Shown: positions 25,776-33,714 of the stretch, piece after piece
Layout of the letters: each line of letters starts with the position of its first letter
Numbering within the stretch: the stretch's first letter is position 1
DNA from: Candidatus Merdivicinus intestinigallinarum
Lineage (GTDB): Bacteria > Bacillota > Clostridia > Oscillospirales > Ruminococcaceae
Reading direction: 5' to 3'
DNA length: 63,253 nt
Assembly: GCA_018713335.1 (NCBI GenBank)
Contig: DVOW01000059.1
Location: forward strand, 1-63,253
The notes under the pieces: generated by a model
What the model was told of the DNA's origin: nothing
Seen by the model: only the letters and a program-made list of their open reading frames with translations
Databases searched by the model: none
Position numbers and translations under genes: made by a program

Positions 25776-25803
25776 ATTATACCCGCCGCCCGGAATTTTG
25801 CAA
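25776..25803 (-). promoter_or_regulatory. LytTR operon promoter
   Basis: Minus strand TTGCAA (25803-25798), 16-base spacer, TATAAT (25781-25776). Confidence 0.65.
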
Positions 25804-25816
25804 CTGCCGGGCAGCC

Positions 25817-25848
25817 AAAAGCCCCGCTTCCCAAAGGAAGCGGGGCCT
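25817..25848 (-). terminator. Terminator after the Na/Pi gene
   Basis: ggccccgcttcc and gaagcggggc pair around tttgg on the minus strand, followed by ttttggc. Confidence 0.85.
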
Positions 25849-25862
25849 TCGCACATTTACGC

Positions 25863-27695
25863 TTACGCTTCCTCAGGAGGAAGGGCGTTATAATACTTGT
25901 CCATAAAAATCTGCATCTGCTGCTTGTACTCTTCCGTTTCGCCTTTGTGCATTTTGGTGATATACTCATGGCGGTTGAGCATCTTGCTGCCGTTTTTGCG
26001 GGCGATCAGGTAAACGGCGATGTTGGAGCAGTGGTCGGATACCCGTTCAATATTGGTGAGGATCTCCAGAAACACCAAACCGGCGTCGATGGTGCACTGG
26101 CCGTTTTTCAGGCGGCGGATATGCCGGAGCTTCAGAAGGTCTTCCATGGTGTCCACAGTTTCCTCCAGAGGCTCGATCTTGGCCGCCAGGGTCAGATCGT
26201 TGTCCCGGAAAGCGTCGGAAGCCATGGTTACCGCCTGCTCAACGGCGGCGCAGATGGTTTCCATCTCCTCCAAAGCCTTGTCGCTGAAGCGGACGCCTGC
26301 CCGGTTCAATTCCTCCGCCTTTTCCAGAAGGTTCACGGCATAGTCGCCGATGCGCTCAAACTCCAGGATCAGCCGGAGCAGCAGCGTCAGGTCCTTCTGT
26401 TCCGGTTCCGTCAGCTCCCCTTCGCCGATATGGTTCAGGTAGTTGTTCAGCTGGTCCTCCCGGACGTCGATCTCATGCTCCCGCTTTTGGATCTCCTCCG
26501 CGACCCGCGGCTCATAACTGCGGAACAGGGTGTAGGACAGCCGGAAATTTTCCAAGGCGTACTGGGCCATTTCCTGGACCACCACATGGCTCTGCTCGAT
26601 AGCCAGGCCGGGGGTGGACAGGAACCGGGGGTCCAGAACGTTCATTTCGCCCTCTCTGGGAGTGGTGGCCAGGGAGATTTCCGCTTTCTCCGCAGACTGA
26701 AGCTTGGGGTTGTCCCGGACCGTGATTTCCGCCAGATGGGCCAGCCCTTTGTAGAAGGGGGCCAGCAGGCAGGTGGTGACCACGTTGAACAGGGTGTGGA
26801 AGTTGGCGATGCCGCCCTTGGTAATGGGGTCGTCCCAGAAGGAGAACCCGATGGCCGCGTTGATGCTGTACACGCCCACCAGGAAAATGGCGGTGCCAAT
26901 CAGGTTAAAGTAAAGGTGCACCATAGCGGCCCGCTTGGCGTTTTTGTTGGCGCCGATACTGGACAGAAGGGATGTGACGCAGGTGCCGATATTCTGGCCC
27001 ATAATGATGGGGAAGGCCGCGGAGCAGGTAATGGCCCCGGTAGAAGAAAGGGCCTGCAGGATACCGATAGACGCGGAGGAACTCTGGATGATGCCGGTCA
27101 CGACAGCGCCGGCCAAGACGCCTAAGAAGGGGTTTTGCAGGGATGCGAAAACATTCCGGAAGGCTTCCGACTGCTGGAGGGGCTCCATGGCCGCTTCCAT
27201 GGCGAACATCCCTTGGAACAGGATGCCGAAGCCCAGGCAGGTTTCGCCCACCAGCTTCTGCATGGTGTTTTTACCGGCCACCAGGAGCAGGATGATACCC
27301 ACGATGGACACCATGGGGGCCAGGGTGGTGGGTTTCACGATCTGCATGATCAAACCGGCGTTGGCGTTGTTTTCCAAATCGCCCAGTCGCAGGATCTGGC
27401 CGGTGACGGTGGTGCCGATGTTGGCGCCCATGATGACGCCCACCGCGTTTTGCAGCTTTAAGATGCCGGCGTTTACCATACCGACTACAACGACCGTGGT
27501 CAAAGACGAACTCTGCACCACAGCGGTGACGCCTGCACCCAGCAGGACGCTGAAAAAGATGTTGCCGGTCATCCGTTCCAGCATTTTTTCAGCCCGGCCG
27601 TTGGACATTTTTTCCATGCCGCTGGCCAGGATGTTCATTCCGAACAGGAACAGAGCCAGCCCGCCGCCCAGGCTGATGACGTTGAAAATACTCAT
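25863..27695 (-). CDS. Na+/phosphate cotransporter with PhoU-like tail
   Basis: 610 aa. The N-terminal 320 residues hold two inverted NptA/PiT-type repeats with the Gln-Ser-Ser motif in each: TAVVQSSSLTTVVVVG and GIIQSSSASIGILQAL. The C-terminal 230 residues are two PhoU-like helical bundles (LLLRLILEFERIGDYAVNLL, LEILTNIERVSDHCSNIAVY). It imports phosphate with sodium; the PhoU part may sense phosphate state. Monocistronic, with its own promoter and terminator. Confidence 0.93.
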   Translation of the reverse strand: MSIFNVISLGGGLALFLFGMNILASGMEKMSNGRAEKMLERMTGNIFFSVLLGAGVTAVVQSSSLTTVVVVGMVNAGILKLQNAVGVIMGANIGTTVTGQILRLGDLENNANAGLIMQIVKPTTLAPMVSIVGIILLLVAGKNTMQKLVGETCLGFGILFQGMFAMEAAMEPLQQSEAFRNVFASLQNPFLGVLAGAVVTGIIQSSSASIGILQALSSTGAITCSAAFPIIMGQNIGTCVTSLLSSIGANKNAKRAAMVHLYFNLIGTAIFLVGVYSINAAIGFSFWDDPITKGGIANFHTLFNVVTTCLLAPFYKGLAHLAEITVRDNPKLQSAEKAEISLATTPREGEMNVLDPRFLSTPGLAIEQSHVVVQEMAQYALENFRLSYTLFRSYEPRVAEEIQKREHEIDVREDQLNNYLNHIGEGELTEPEQKDLTLLLRLILEFERIGDYAVNLLEKAEELNRAGVRFSDKALEEMETICAAVEQAVTMASDAFRDNDLTLAAKIEPLEETVDTMEDLLKLRHIRRLKNGQCTIDAGLVFLEILTNIERVSDHCSNIAVYLIARKNGSKMLNRHEYITKMHKGETEEYKQQMQIFMDKYYNALPPEEA

Positions 27696-27745
27696 AATTT
27701 TCCTCCACTGAATAAATTTTTCAAATTGTTTTCAGTTTTTTTACT

Positions 27746-27775
27746 ATTATAACATGTTCCGCCACGGATTGACAA
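27746..27775 (-). promoter_or_regulatory. Promoter of the Na/Pi gene
   Basis: Minus strand TTGTCA (27775-27770), 18-base spacer, TATAAT (27751-27746). Its -35 overlaps the -35 of a divergent promoter. Confidence 0.7.
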
Positions 27776-27798
27776 GGCACTTGACATAGCGTTATGAT
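27769..27798 (+). promoter_or_regulatory. Divergent promoter toward ribokinase
   Basis: TTGACA (27769-27774), 18-base spacer, TATGAT (27793-27798), with a second ttgaca inside the spacer. Confidence 0.55.
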
Positions 27799-27861
27799 AT
27801 TTTACTTGGATTTTACATATGATTTAACTGATTTTCAACTATCGATTGTTTTCCCCTAGCC

Positions 27862-27890
27862 TTGCAATTTTAACCGCAGTCTTTTATAAT
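27862..27890 (+). promoter_or_regulatory. Ribokinase proximal promoter
   Basis: TTGCAA (27862-27867), 17-base spacer, TATAAT (27885-27890), 21 bases before the start codon. Confidence 0.75.
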
Positions 27891-27911
27891 GGAGGAAGAG
27901 AGGGGGATATT

Positions 27912-28814
27912 ATGAAAATTTTAAATTTTGGCTCGCTGAATTTAGATTTTACTTACACTGTCCCGCATTTTGTCCAACCCGGCGAAACCCTTTCCGCGGA
28001 TAAGCTGCAAACCTTCCCGGGCGGCAAAGGACTGAACCAGTCCATCGCCCTGAGCCGGGCAGGGGCGGAGGTTTTCCATGCCGGCTGCATTGGGCCGGAC
28101 GGTGAAATGCTGCGGCGGCAGCTCATGGACGCCGGGGCGGACGTCCGGTTTGTGAAGACCCTTCCCGACGCCCGGACCGGGCACGCCATCATCCAGGTGG
28201 ATGCCGCCGGCCAGAACTGCATCCTGCTTTACGGCGGGGCCAACCGGATGGTAGACAGCGGATTGATCGGGGAAGTGCTGTCCCATTTCGGCCCCGGCGA
28301 CTGGCTCCTTTTGCAGAATGAGATCAGCGGCATGGAAGAGATCCTGCGGACTGCCGGGGAAAAAGGGATGCGGATCGCCCTGAACCCCTCCCCCATTACG
28401 GCGGATATTCCACATTTCCCGCTTGACAATGTGGAATACTTCCTGGTAAACGAGGTGGAAGGGGCGGCCCTTGGGGGGAAAGGCTCCCCGGAGCAGATGC
28501 TGGAAGGGCTCAAACGGCGGTTCCCCCGGGCAAAGATCGTGCTGACCCTGGGAAAAGAGGGAGCCTGCTATTTTGACGGGGAACAGACCTTTTTCCAGCC
28601 CATTTTCCCGGTAAAAGCAGTGGATACTACAGCGGCCGGCGACACCTTCACCGGCTATTTCCTGACGGCCATCGGAGAAGGGCTTTCCGGGCAGGAGGCA
28701 CTAAAGCTTGCTTCCGCCGCCTCCGCTATTGCGGTCTCCCGCATGGGGGCTTCCTCCTCCATCCCAAGCAGGGAGGAAACCGGCCGGTTCCTGGCCGCGG
28801 CCAAAACGCGGTAG
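27912..28814 (+). CDS. rbsK: Ribokinase / PfkB sugar kinase
   Basis: 300 aa. The first PfkB motif is FPGGKGLNQSIALSRAGAEV, the catalytic motif DTTAAGDTFTGYFLTAIGEG with the base Asp, and YFLVNEVEGAALGG follows the ribokinase pattern. It phosphorylates ribose or a similar sugar with ATP. No sugar transporter is adjacent, so ribokinase is the best family call, not a proven substrate. The start at 27912 has gaggaagagaggggg upstream. Confidence 0.85.
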   Translation: MKILNFGSLNLDFTYTVPHFVQPGETLSADKLQTFPGGKGLNQSIALSRAGAEVFHAGCIGPDGEMLRRQLMDAGADVRFVKTLPDARTGHAIIQVDAAGQNCILLYGGANRMVDSGLIGEVLSHFGPGDWLLLQNEISGMEEILRTAGEKGMRIALNPSPITADIPHFPLDNVEYFLVNEVEGAALGGKGSPEQMLEGLKRRFPRAKIVLTLGKEGACYFDGEQTFFQPIFPVKAVDTTAAGDTFTGYFLTAIGEGLSGQEALKLASAASAIAVSRMGASSSIPSREETGRFLAAAKTR

Positions 28815-28852
28815 TCGGGATTGGGGCGGCCCCGGCAATTTTCGGATTTTCC

Positions 28853-28881
28853 TTGTAATTCCCGCAAAATCTGTGTATAAT
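28853..28881 (+). promoter_or_regulatory. Promoter of the D-aspartate operon
   Basis: TTGTAA (28853-28858), 17-base spacer, TATAAT (28876-28881). Confidence 0.75.
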
Positions 28882-28942
28882 AGAAGGGATATAGTTTTCC
28901 CTTCTGCACTATCAAAAAAACATCCGGAAAGGACCGATTCTC

Positions 28943-30172
28943 TTGTCCAAAACTGATTTTATTCCCGTCCTGCTGGGCAGCGACGTCAATGTATACGGCA
29001 TGGCCCGTTCCTTCCACGAGGCCTACGGTATTCCCTCTGTGGCCATCGGCAAGGGCCGCTTGAACGCCACCTCCAACAGCCGCATCGTTTCGGTGGAAGT
29101 GGTGGAGCCCAATTTGGAGGACGACGAGGTTTTCTGCAAGACCCTCATCGACTTCGCCGGCCGCTACCCTAAAGAACAAACCCTACTCCTGGTCCCCTGC
29201 GGCGACAATTACATCAAGCTCCTGGTCCGCAACCAGGACAAGCTCCGCCCCTACTACCGCTTTGAATGCATCAGCGAGGAGCTGCTCATGCGGCTGTCCA
29301 TCAAAGAGAGCTTTTACGAGGTCTGCACCGAGCACGGCTTCGCCTTCCCCAAAACCACGGCCTGTTCCTATGAAAACTACAAAACCGTGGAGCTGCCCTT
29401 TGATTTCCCGGTAATTATCAAGCCCTCCAACTCGGTGGCCTACTGGAACTGCAAATTCCCCCACAAGAAAAAGGTGTTCGTGGCCCAAAACAAGGAGGAA
29501 TTTACCGCTATCCTCAATGCCATTTACGGTTCTTCCTATAAAGACCACCTGATTTTGCAGGAATACATCCCCGGCGACGACTCCCAGATGCGGGTGATGA
29601 ACTGCTACTGCGGCTCCGACAAAAAGGTAAAGCTCATCGCCCTGGGCCAGGCCCTGCTGGAGGAGCATTCCCCGGAGGGCATCGGCAGCTACGCCGCCAT
29701 CATCAACACCCGGGACGACGCCCTGGCCCAGCAGATGAAGGATTTCCTGGAGGGCATCGGCTATGTGGGCTTCGCCAACTTCGACATGAAGCTGGACCCC
29801 CGGGACGGGACCTACAAGCTTTTTGAAATGAACCTGCGCCAGGGACGCTCCAGCTTTTTCGTCACCGCCTCCGGCTATAACCTGGCCAAATGGCTTGTAG
29901 ACGATGTGATCTACCACAAAGAGCAGCCCCTGACCATCGCCGACAACAAGGTGCTTTGGAGCATCATCCCCAAAGGAGTCATTTCCCGCTATGTGGCGGA
30001 CGAGTCCTTAAAGACCCAGGCCAAGGCCCTGATTCGAGAAGGGAAATACTGCCAGTCCCTTTATTATAAGCCGGACCTGTCCATGAAACGACGCATTGGA
30101 TGGCTCAAAAACCAGTTCCATTATTACCAGAAGTATAAACGCTATTTTGGAAACAAAGGATTAACCGACTGA
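28943..30172 (+). CDS. ATP-grasp ligase, probable D-aspartate ligase
   Basis: 409 aa. The N-terminus FIPVLLGSDVNVYGMARSFH and the ATP-grasp core (PVIIKPSNSVAYW, LILQEYIPGDDSQM, FDMKLDPRDGTYKLFEMNLR with the metal-binding E and N) identify an ATP-grasp carboxylate-amine ligase. Its neighbours, aspartate racemase and a glutamine-dependent asparagine synthase, make an Aslfm-type D-aspartate ligase the best reading: it would add D-Asp to the side chain of the peptidoglycan precursor. Translation starts at TTG (28943) with ggaaagga 11 bases upstream; no ATG fits. Stop and next start overlap by one base. Specificity is inference. Confidence 0.75.
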   Translation: MSKTDFIPVLLGSDVNVYGMARSFHEAYGIPSVAIGKGRLNATSNSRIVSVEVVEPNLEDDEVFCKTLIDFAGRYPKEQTLLLVPCGDNYIKLLVRNQDKLRPYYRFECISEELLMRLSIKESFYEVCTEHGFAFPKTTACSYENYKTVELPFDFPVIIKPSNSVAYWNCKFPHKKKVFVAQNKEEFTAILNAIYGSSYKDHLILQEYIPGDDSQMRVMNCYCGSDKKVKLIALGQALLEEHSPEGIGSYAAIINTRDDALAQQMKDFLEGIGYVGFANFDMKLDPRDGTYKLFEMNLRQGRSSFFVTASGYNLAKWLVDDVIYHKEQPLTIADNKVLWSIIPKGVISRYVADESLKTQAKALIREGKYCQSLYYKPDLSMKRRIGWLKNQFHYYQKYKRYFGNKGLTD

Positions 30173-30891
30173 TGAAAAGCTTAGGAGTCATCGGCGGGCT
30201 GGGCCCCATGGCCACCGCCTATTTTCTGGAATTGATCGTCAAAATGACCGAGGCCTCCTGCGACCAGGAGCATCTGGACATCACTATTTTGAACCGGCCC
30301 GCTGTCCCCGACCGCACTGCCTGCATATTGGGGAAAAGCAAAGAAAGTCCTGTCCCCATGATGGCGGAAGCGGCCAAAACTTTGGAAAGCCTTGGGGCCT
30401 CCTGCATTGCCGTTCCCTGTATCACCTCCCACTACTATTTTGAGGAACTGCAAAAAGAGGTGTCCATCCCCTTTATCCACCTGGTCCGGGAAACCGCCGC
30501 CCACTTAAAGGAAAACGGCGTGAGGACCGCCGGGATCTTAGCCACCAGCGGGACGGTCTCCACCCGCCTTTTCCAGCAGGCTTTGGAAGCGGAAGGGATC
30601 GGCTGGGCTGTACCGGACGAGGAGGGCCAGCAAAAGGTCATGCACCTGATCTATGAAAATGTGAAAGCCGGGCTGCCGCCGGAGCTGCCCCTCTTTGAGG
30701 AGATCTGCGCCGGGCTGCGGAAAAAGGGCGCGGAGTGCATGATTTTAGGCTGTACCGAGTTATCCTTAATTAAGCGGGATTTCCCCGTAGGCCCCGGCTG
30801 CCTGGACGCCCTGGAAGTGCTGGCCAAACGCTCCATCGAATACTGCGAAAAGCCCCTGCGGCCGGCTTATACCTCTTTGATTACCCGATAA
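30172..30891 (+). CDS. Aspartate/glutamate racemase
   Basis: 239 aa cofactor-independent racemase. The N-terminus LGVIGGLGPMATAYFLELIV is that of the aspartate racemase family. The two catalytic Cys lie in CIAVPCITSHYYFEEL (first) and CMILGCTELSLI (second). The usual CNT motif at the first Cys reads CIT here. It would make D-Asp for the ligase encoded upstream, with which it overlaps by one base. Confidence 0.88.
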   Translation: MKSLGVIGGLGPMATAYFLELIVKMTEASCDQEHLDITILNRPAVPDRTACILGKSKESPVPMMAEAAKTLESLGASCIAVPCITSHYYFEELQKEVSIPFIHLVRETAAHLKENGVRTAGILATSGTVSTRLFQQALEAEGIGWAVPDEEGQQKVMHLIYENVKAGLPPELPLFEEICAGLRKKGAECMILGCTELSLIKRDFPVGPGCLDALEVLAKRSIEYCEKPLRPAYTSLITR

Positions 30892-30916
30892 CCCCAAGAA
30901 AGGATGAATTCTTCCC

Positions 30917-32761
30917 ATGTGCGGATTTGCAGGATTTACCACCAACGGCTATACCGGAGACCGTCTGGCCGTCATCAAAGCCATGTCTGATCAGATCATC
31001 CACCGGGGGCCGGACCAGGACGACTACTATGTGGACGAGGGCATCGCCATGGGCTTCCGGCGGCTGTCCATCATCGACCTGGAAGGCGGCTCCCAGCCCA
31101 TTTTGAACGAGGACGGCACCAAGGTCCTCACCTTTAACGGCGAAATCTACAATTTCCAGGAACTTCGGAAAGACTTGATCGAAAAAGGCCATATCTTCAA
31201 AACCTCCACCGACTCGGAAGTGCTGCTCCACGGCTACGAGGAATACGGCCCGGAGCTCCTTCAGAAGCTCCGGGGGATGTTCGCCTTTGTCATCTGGGAC
31301 AAGACGGAGCAGAAGCTCTTCGGCGCCCGGGATATTTTCGGCATCAAGCCCTTTTATTACTATAAAAAGGACGGGAACTTCCTGTACGGCTCCGAAATCA
31401 AGTCCTTTTTGAAGCACCCTGCCTTCGTCCGGGAAGTCAACGAGGAACGACTCCCCGATTATATGTGCTACGAGTACATTCCCTGCGACGAGACCCTCTT
31501 CAAAAACGTCTACAAGCTCCCCGGGGCCCACTGCTTTGAGTACAAGGACGGGAAGCTGAATATCTGGCGGTATTATAACATTCAGTATAAAATCAACGAG
31601 AGCAAGTCCCTGGAAGAATGGGAGCAGCTCATTACCGACGAGTTCACCAAATCCGTGGAGGCTCACAAAATCAGCGACGTGGAGGTGGGATGCTTCCTGT
31701 CCAGCGGCGTGGATTCCAGCTATGTGGTGAAAGAGGTTTCCAAGGTCGCCAAGGACGTGAAGACCTTCTCCGTAGGCTATGAGGAGGAAAAATACAGTGA
31801 GCTCCCCTACGCCCAGGATTTTTCCAAGACCATCGGGGTGCAGAACATCTCCAATAAAGTGTCGGCGGACGACTATTTCCGGATGGCTTCCAAAATCCAG
31901 TGGTACATGGACGAGCCCCTGCCCAATCCCTCGGAAGTGCCCCTTTATTTCCTGGCGGAAAACGCCGCCAAATATGTGAAAGTGGTCCTCTCCGGCGAAG
32001 GGGCGGACGAACTGTTCGGAGGCTACCCCATGTATCTTGCGGGCGGGCATTTTGAAAAATATTCCCGCATCCCCAAGTTCCTCCGGAAAGGGGCGGCGGC
32101 CTTGGCCAAACGGGCGCCGGACTTTAAAGGCAAGCATTTCCTTGTCCGGGGGGCCATGGAGCCGTATGAGCGGTTCATGCGGGCCAACTACGTCTTTACC
32201 CGGGACGAACGCTGGCAGTACCTGAAAAAGCGCATCCCGGCCAAGGACCCGGTGGAATACGCCAAACCTTTTTTCGATCAGATGAAGGATTTTGACGAGC
32301 CCACCCAGCTCCAATACGCGGACATCCACACCTGGATGCTCTACGACATCCTGCAAAAGGCCGACCGGATGAGCATGGCCAATTCCCTGGAGCTGCGGGT
32401 TCCCTTCCTGGACAAAAAGATGCTGGAGCTGGCGGTGCAGATCCCCACCCGGTACCGCATCGACGGCAATACCACCAAGGTGGCCCTCCGGGGTGCGGCC
32501 ATCAAGCAGATCCCCGAGCGCACCGCCAACAAGAAAAAGCTGGGGTTCCCGGTGCCCTTAAACGACTGGCTCCGGCAGGACAAATATTACAGCATGGTGC
32601 TGGAAAAATTTGAAGGGGAGATCGCGGACCGGTTCTTCAACCGGGAGGCCATCTTAAAGCTCTTAAACGACCACAAATCCGGCGTCGCCCTCAACATGAA
32701 GAAAATCTGGACCATTTACAGCTTTATCCTGTGGTACGAGGAATTTTTCATCCTCCACTAA
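30917..32761 (+). CDS. asnB: Asparagine synthase (glutamine-hydrolysing)
   Basis: 614 aa. The N-terminal Ntn glutaminase domain begins MCGFAG with the catalytic Cys2; RGPDQDDYY and GEIYNFQELR follow. The synthetase domain has the PP-loop CFLSSGVDSSYV and SGEGADELFGGYPMY. It amidates an aspartate carboxylate with glutamine-derived ammonia. As third gene after D-Asp ligase and racemase, it may amidate bridge D-Asp to D-isoasparagine, as AsnH does in lactococci, or make free L-asparagine. Gap to the racemase is 25 bases with agaaagga. Confidence 0.92.
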   Translation: MCGFAGFTTNGYTGDRLAVIKAMSDQIIHRGPDQDDYYVDEGIAMGFRRLSIIDLEGGSQPILNEDGTKVLTFNGEIYNFQELRKDLIEKGHIFKTSTDSEVLLHGYEEYGPELLQKLRGMFAFVIWDKTEQKLFGARDIFGIKPFYYYKKDGNFLYGSEIKSFLKHPAFVREVNEERLPDYMCYEYIPCDETLFKNVYKLPGAHCFEYKDGKLNIWRYYNIQYKINESKSLEEWEQLITDEFTKSVEAHKISDVEVGCFLSSGVDSSYVVKEVSKVAKDVKTFSVGYEEEKYSELPYAQDFSKTIGVQNISNKVSADDYFRMASKIQWYMDEPLPNPSEVPLYFLAENAAKYVKVVLSGEGADELFGGYPMYLAGGHFEKYSRIPKFLRKGAAALAKRAPDFKGKHFLVRGAMEPYERFMRANYVFTRDERWQYLKKRIPAKDPVEYAKPFFDQMKDFDEPTQLQYADIHTWMLYDILQKADRMSMANSLELRVPFLDKKMLELAVQIPTRYRIDGNTTKVALRGAAIKQIPERTANKKKLGFPVPLNDWLRQDKYYSMVLEKFEGEIADRFFNREAILKLLNDHKSGVALNMKKIWTIYSFILWYEEFFILH

Positions 32762-32778
32762 GCGGGCGGCGCCCTCGG

Positions 32779-32922
32779 CCGTTTCCCGCAGGAAACGGAA
32801 TGTTCAAAACAAAACGCGCGAAAAAAGCTTAAAAAATCACGCATGGATTTTGTCAAACGGCGCAAGCCGTCCGACCGCACCCGCAGCCTTCTCTGCCAAA
32901 CAATCCAGTGAATTGTTTGGCA
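32779..32922. repeat. Hairpin cluster after asnB
   Basis: The 230-base gap has three palindromes: ccgtttcc/ggaaacgg (32779-32798), acggc/gccgt (near 32858-32870) and an 11-base perfect pair TGCCAAACAAT/ATTGTTTGGCA with loop ccagtga (32894-32922). None is followed by a clear T-run. The last could be an operator for the small gene downstream or part of a mobile intergenic repeat. Confidence 0.45.
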
Positions 32923-32992
32923 CGAGATCATTCCGCTACTCATGCAGCATTCTGGTTTCGTTTCTATTGGATTTAGAAAAGGAGTTGTTGTT

Positions 32993-33250
32993 ATGAAGTA
33001 CAAAACCTGGAACAAGCTGGCAATCATTTTATTGATCCTGGAAATCATTTTCGGTTATTTCTTTATCTCCGGAAGCCGCTGGTCCGGATTGCTGTTTCTG
33101 ATACTGATGGCGGTTTCTATCGTGTCGGACCTCCTTTTTAACCGCTGTCCTCACTGCGGGCGGCATCTTGGGAGGTCCGGAGGGCCGTACTGCCGCTACT
33201 GCGGGGAAGAACTGGACGAGGGCGAATCAAACGGAAAGGAACAAAAATAA
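32993..33250 (+). CDS. Small two-helix membrane protein with zinc ribbon
   Basis: 85 aa. Two hydrophobic segments (LAIILLILEIIFGYFFI and WSGLLFLILMAVSIVSDLLF) precede a C-terminal zinc ribbon, CPHCGRHLG and CRYCGEEL (C-x2-C, 12-residue gap, C-x2-C). The acidic/basic tail is cytosolic. Zinc-ribbon membrane proteins of this size are common in clostridia and have no assigned role. The start follows aaaaggag. It overlaps the VOC gene by TAATG. Confidence 0.8.
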   Translation: MKYKTWNKLAIILLILEIIFGYFFISGSRWSGLLFLILMAVSIVSDLLFNRCPHCGRHLGRSGGPYCRYCGEELDEGESNGKEQK

Positions 33251-33684
33251 TGCAGCTTGGCACCACCTACATCTGCGTGGAGGACATAGAAAAGTCCCTG
33301 GCCTTCTACAAGGCTCTGCTCCAAATGGAACCGGCGGAGCAAAACGGCAGCCGCTGGGCGACCTTCGCCTGCGGGAACTGCCTCTCCCTCTACAATAAGC
33401 GTTTTGACGAAGAACTCATCAAAACCGAGCCTTCCTGCCATTTCAACCAGGCCTACCTGGACGATTTCCGCAGGGACGCCGGTCCCAAGCAGAACAACCA
33501 GGTGATCTTCAATTTTGAAACGGAGGATCTGGCGGCGGAGTATGACCGGCTCCGCGCGTTAAAAATCGGGGAGCTTTCTCCATTGATGTATGTCAACGTC
33601 CATATGCCCTACTGGTATTTCAACATCACAGACCCGGACGGCAACCTCCTGGAAATTACCGGGAACTATGCGCCCAAACCATAA
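33250..33684 (+). CDS. VOC-superfamily protein
   Basis: 144 aa with the two paired beta-alpha-beta-beta-beta units of the glyoxalase/bleomycin-resistance fold: TYICVEDIEKSLAFYKALL at the start and YFNITDPDGNLLEITGNY at the end. Probable metal ligands are the C-terminal Glu and an internal His. VOC proteins include lyases, dioxygenases and antibiotic-binding proteins, so the role is open. Its start overlaps the zinc-ribbon gene. Confidence 0.82.
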   Translation: MQLGTTYICVEDIEKSLAFYKALLQMEPAEQNGSRWATFACGNCLSLYNKRFDEELIKTEPSCHFNQAYLDDFRRDAGPKQNNQVIFNFETEDLAAEYDRLRALKIGELSPLMYVNVHMPYWYFNITDPDGNLLEITGNYAPKP

Positions 33685-33714
33685 TAAAATTTTATATAAA
33701 GGAAAGGATCTGCC

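Noticed and set aside
20557-25803. Lantibiotic or agr-type peptide precursor near the ABC-LytTR genes
   Set aside because: No short frame with a double-glycine leader or AgrD-like pattern could be supported in the gaps between these genes.
24870-27125. 751-codon plus-strand open frame opposite LytTR and the Na/Pi gene
   Set aside because: A shadow of GC-rich codons on the other strand. The minus-strand frames have clear family motifs and ribosome sites; this one has none.
30881-32356. 491-codon minus frame opposite asnB
   Set aside because: Antisense to a certain asparagine synthase; no recognisable domain.
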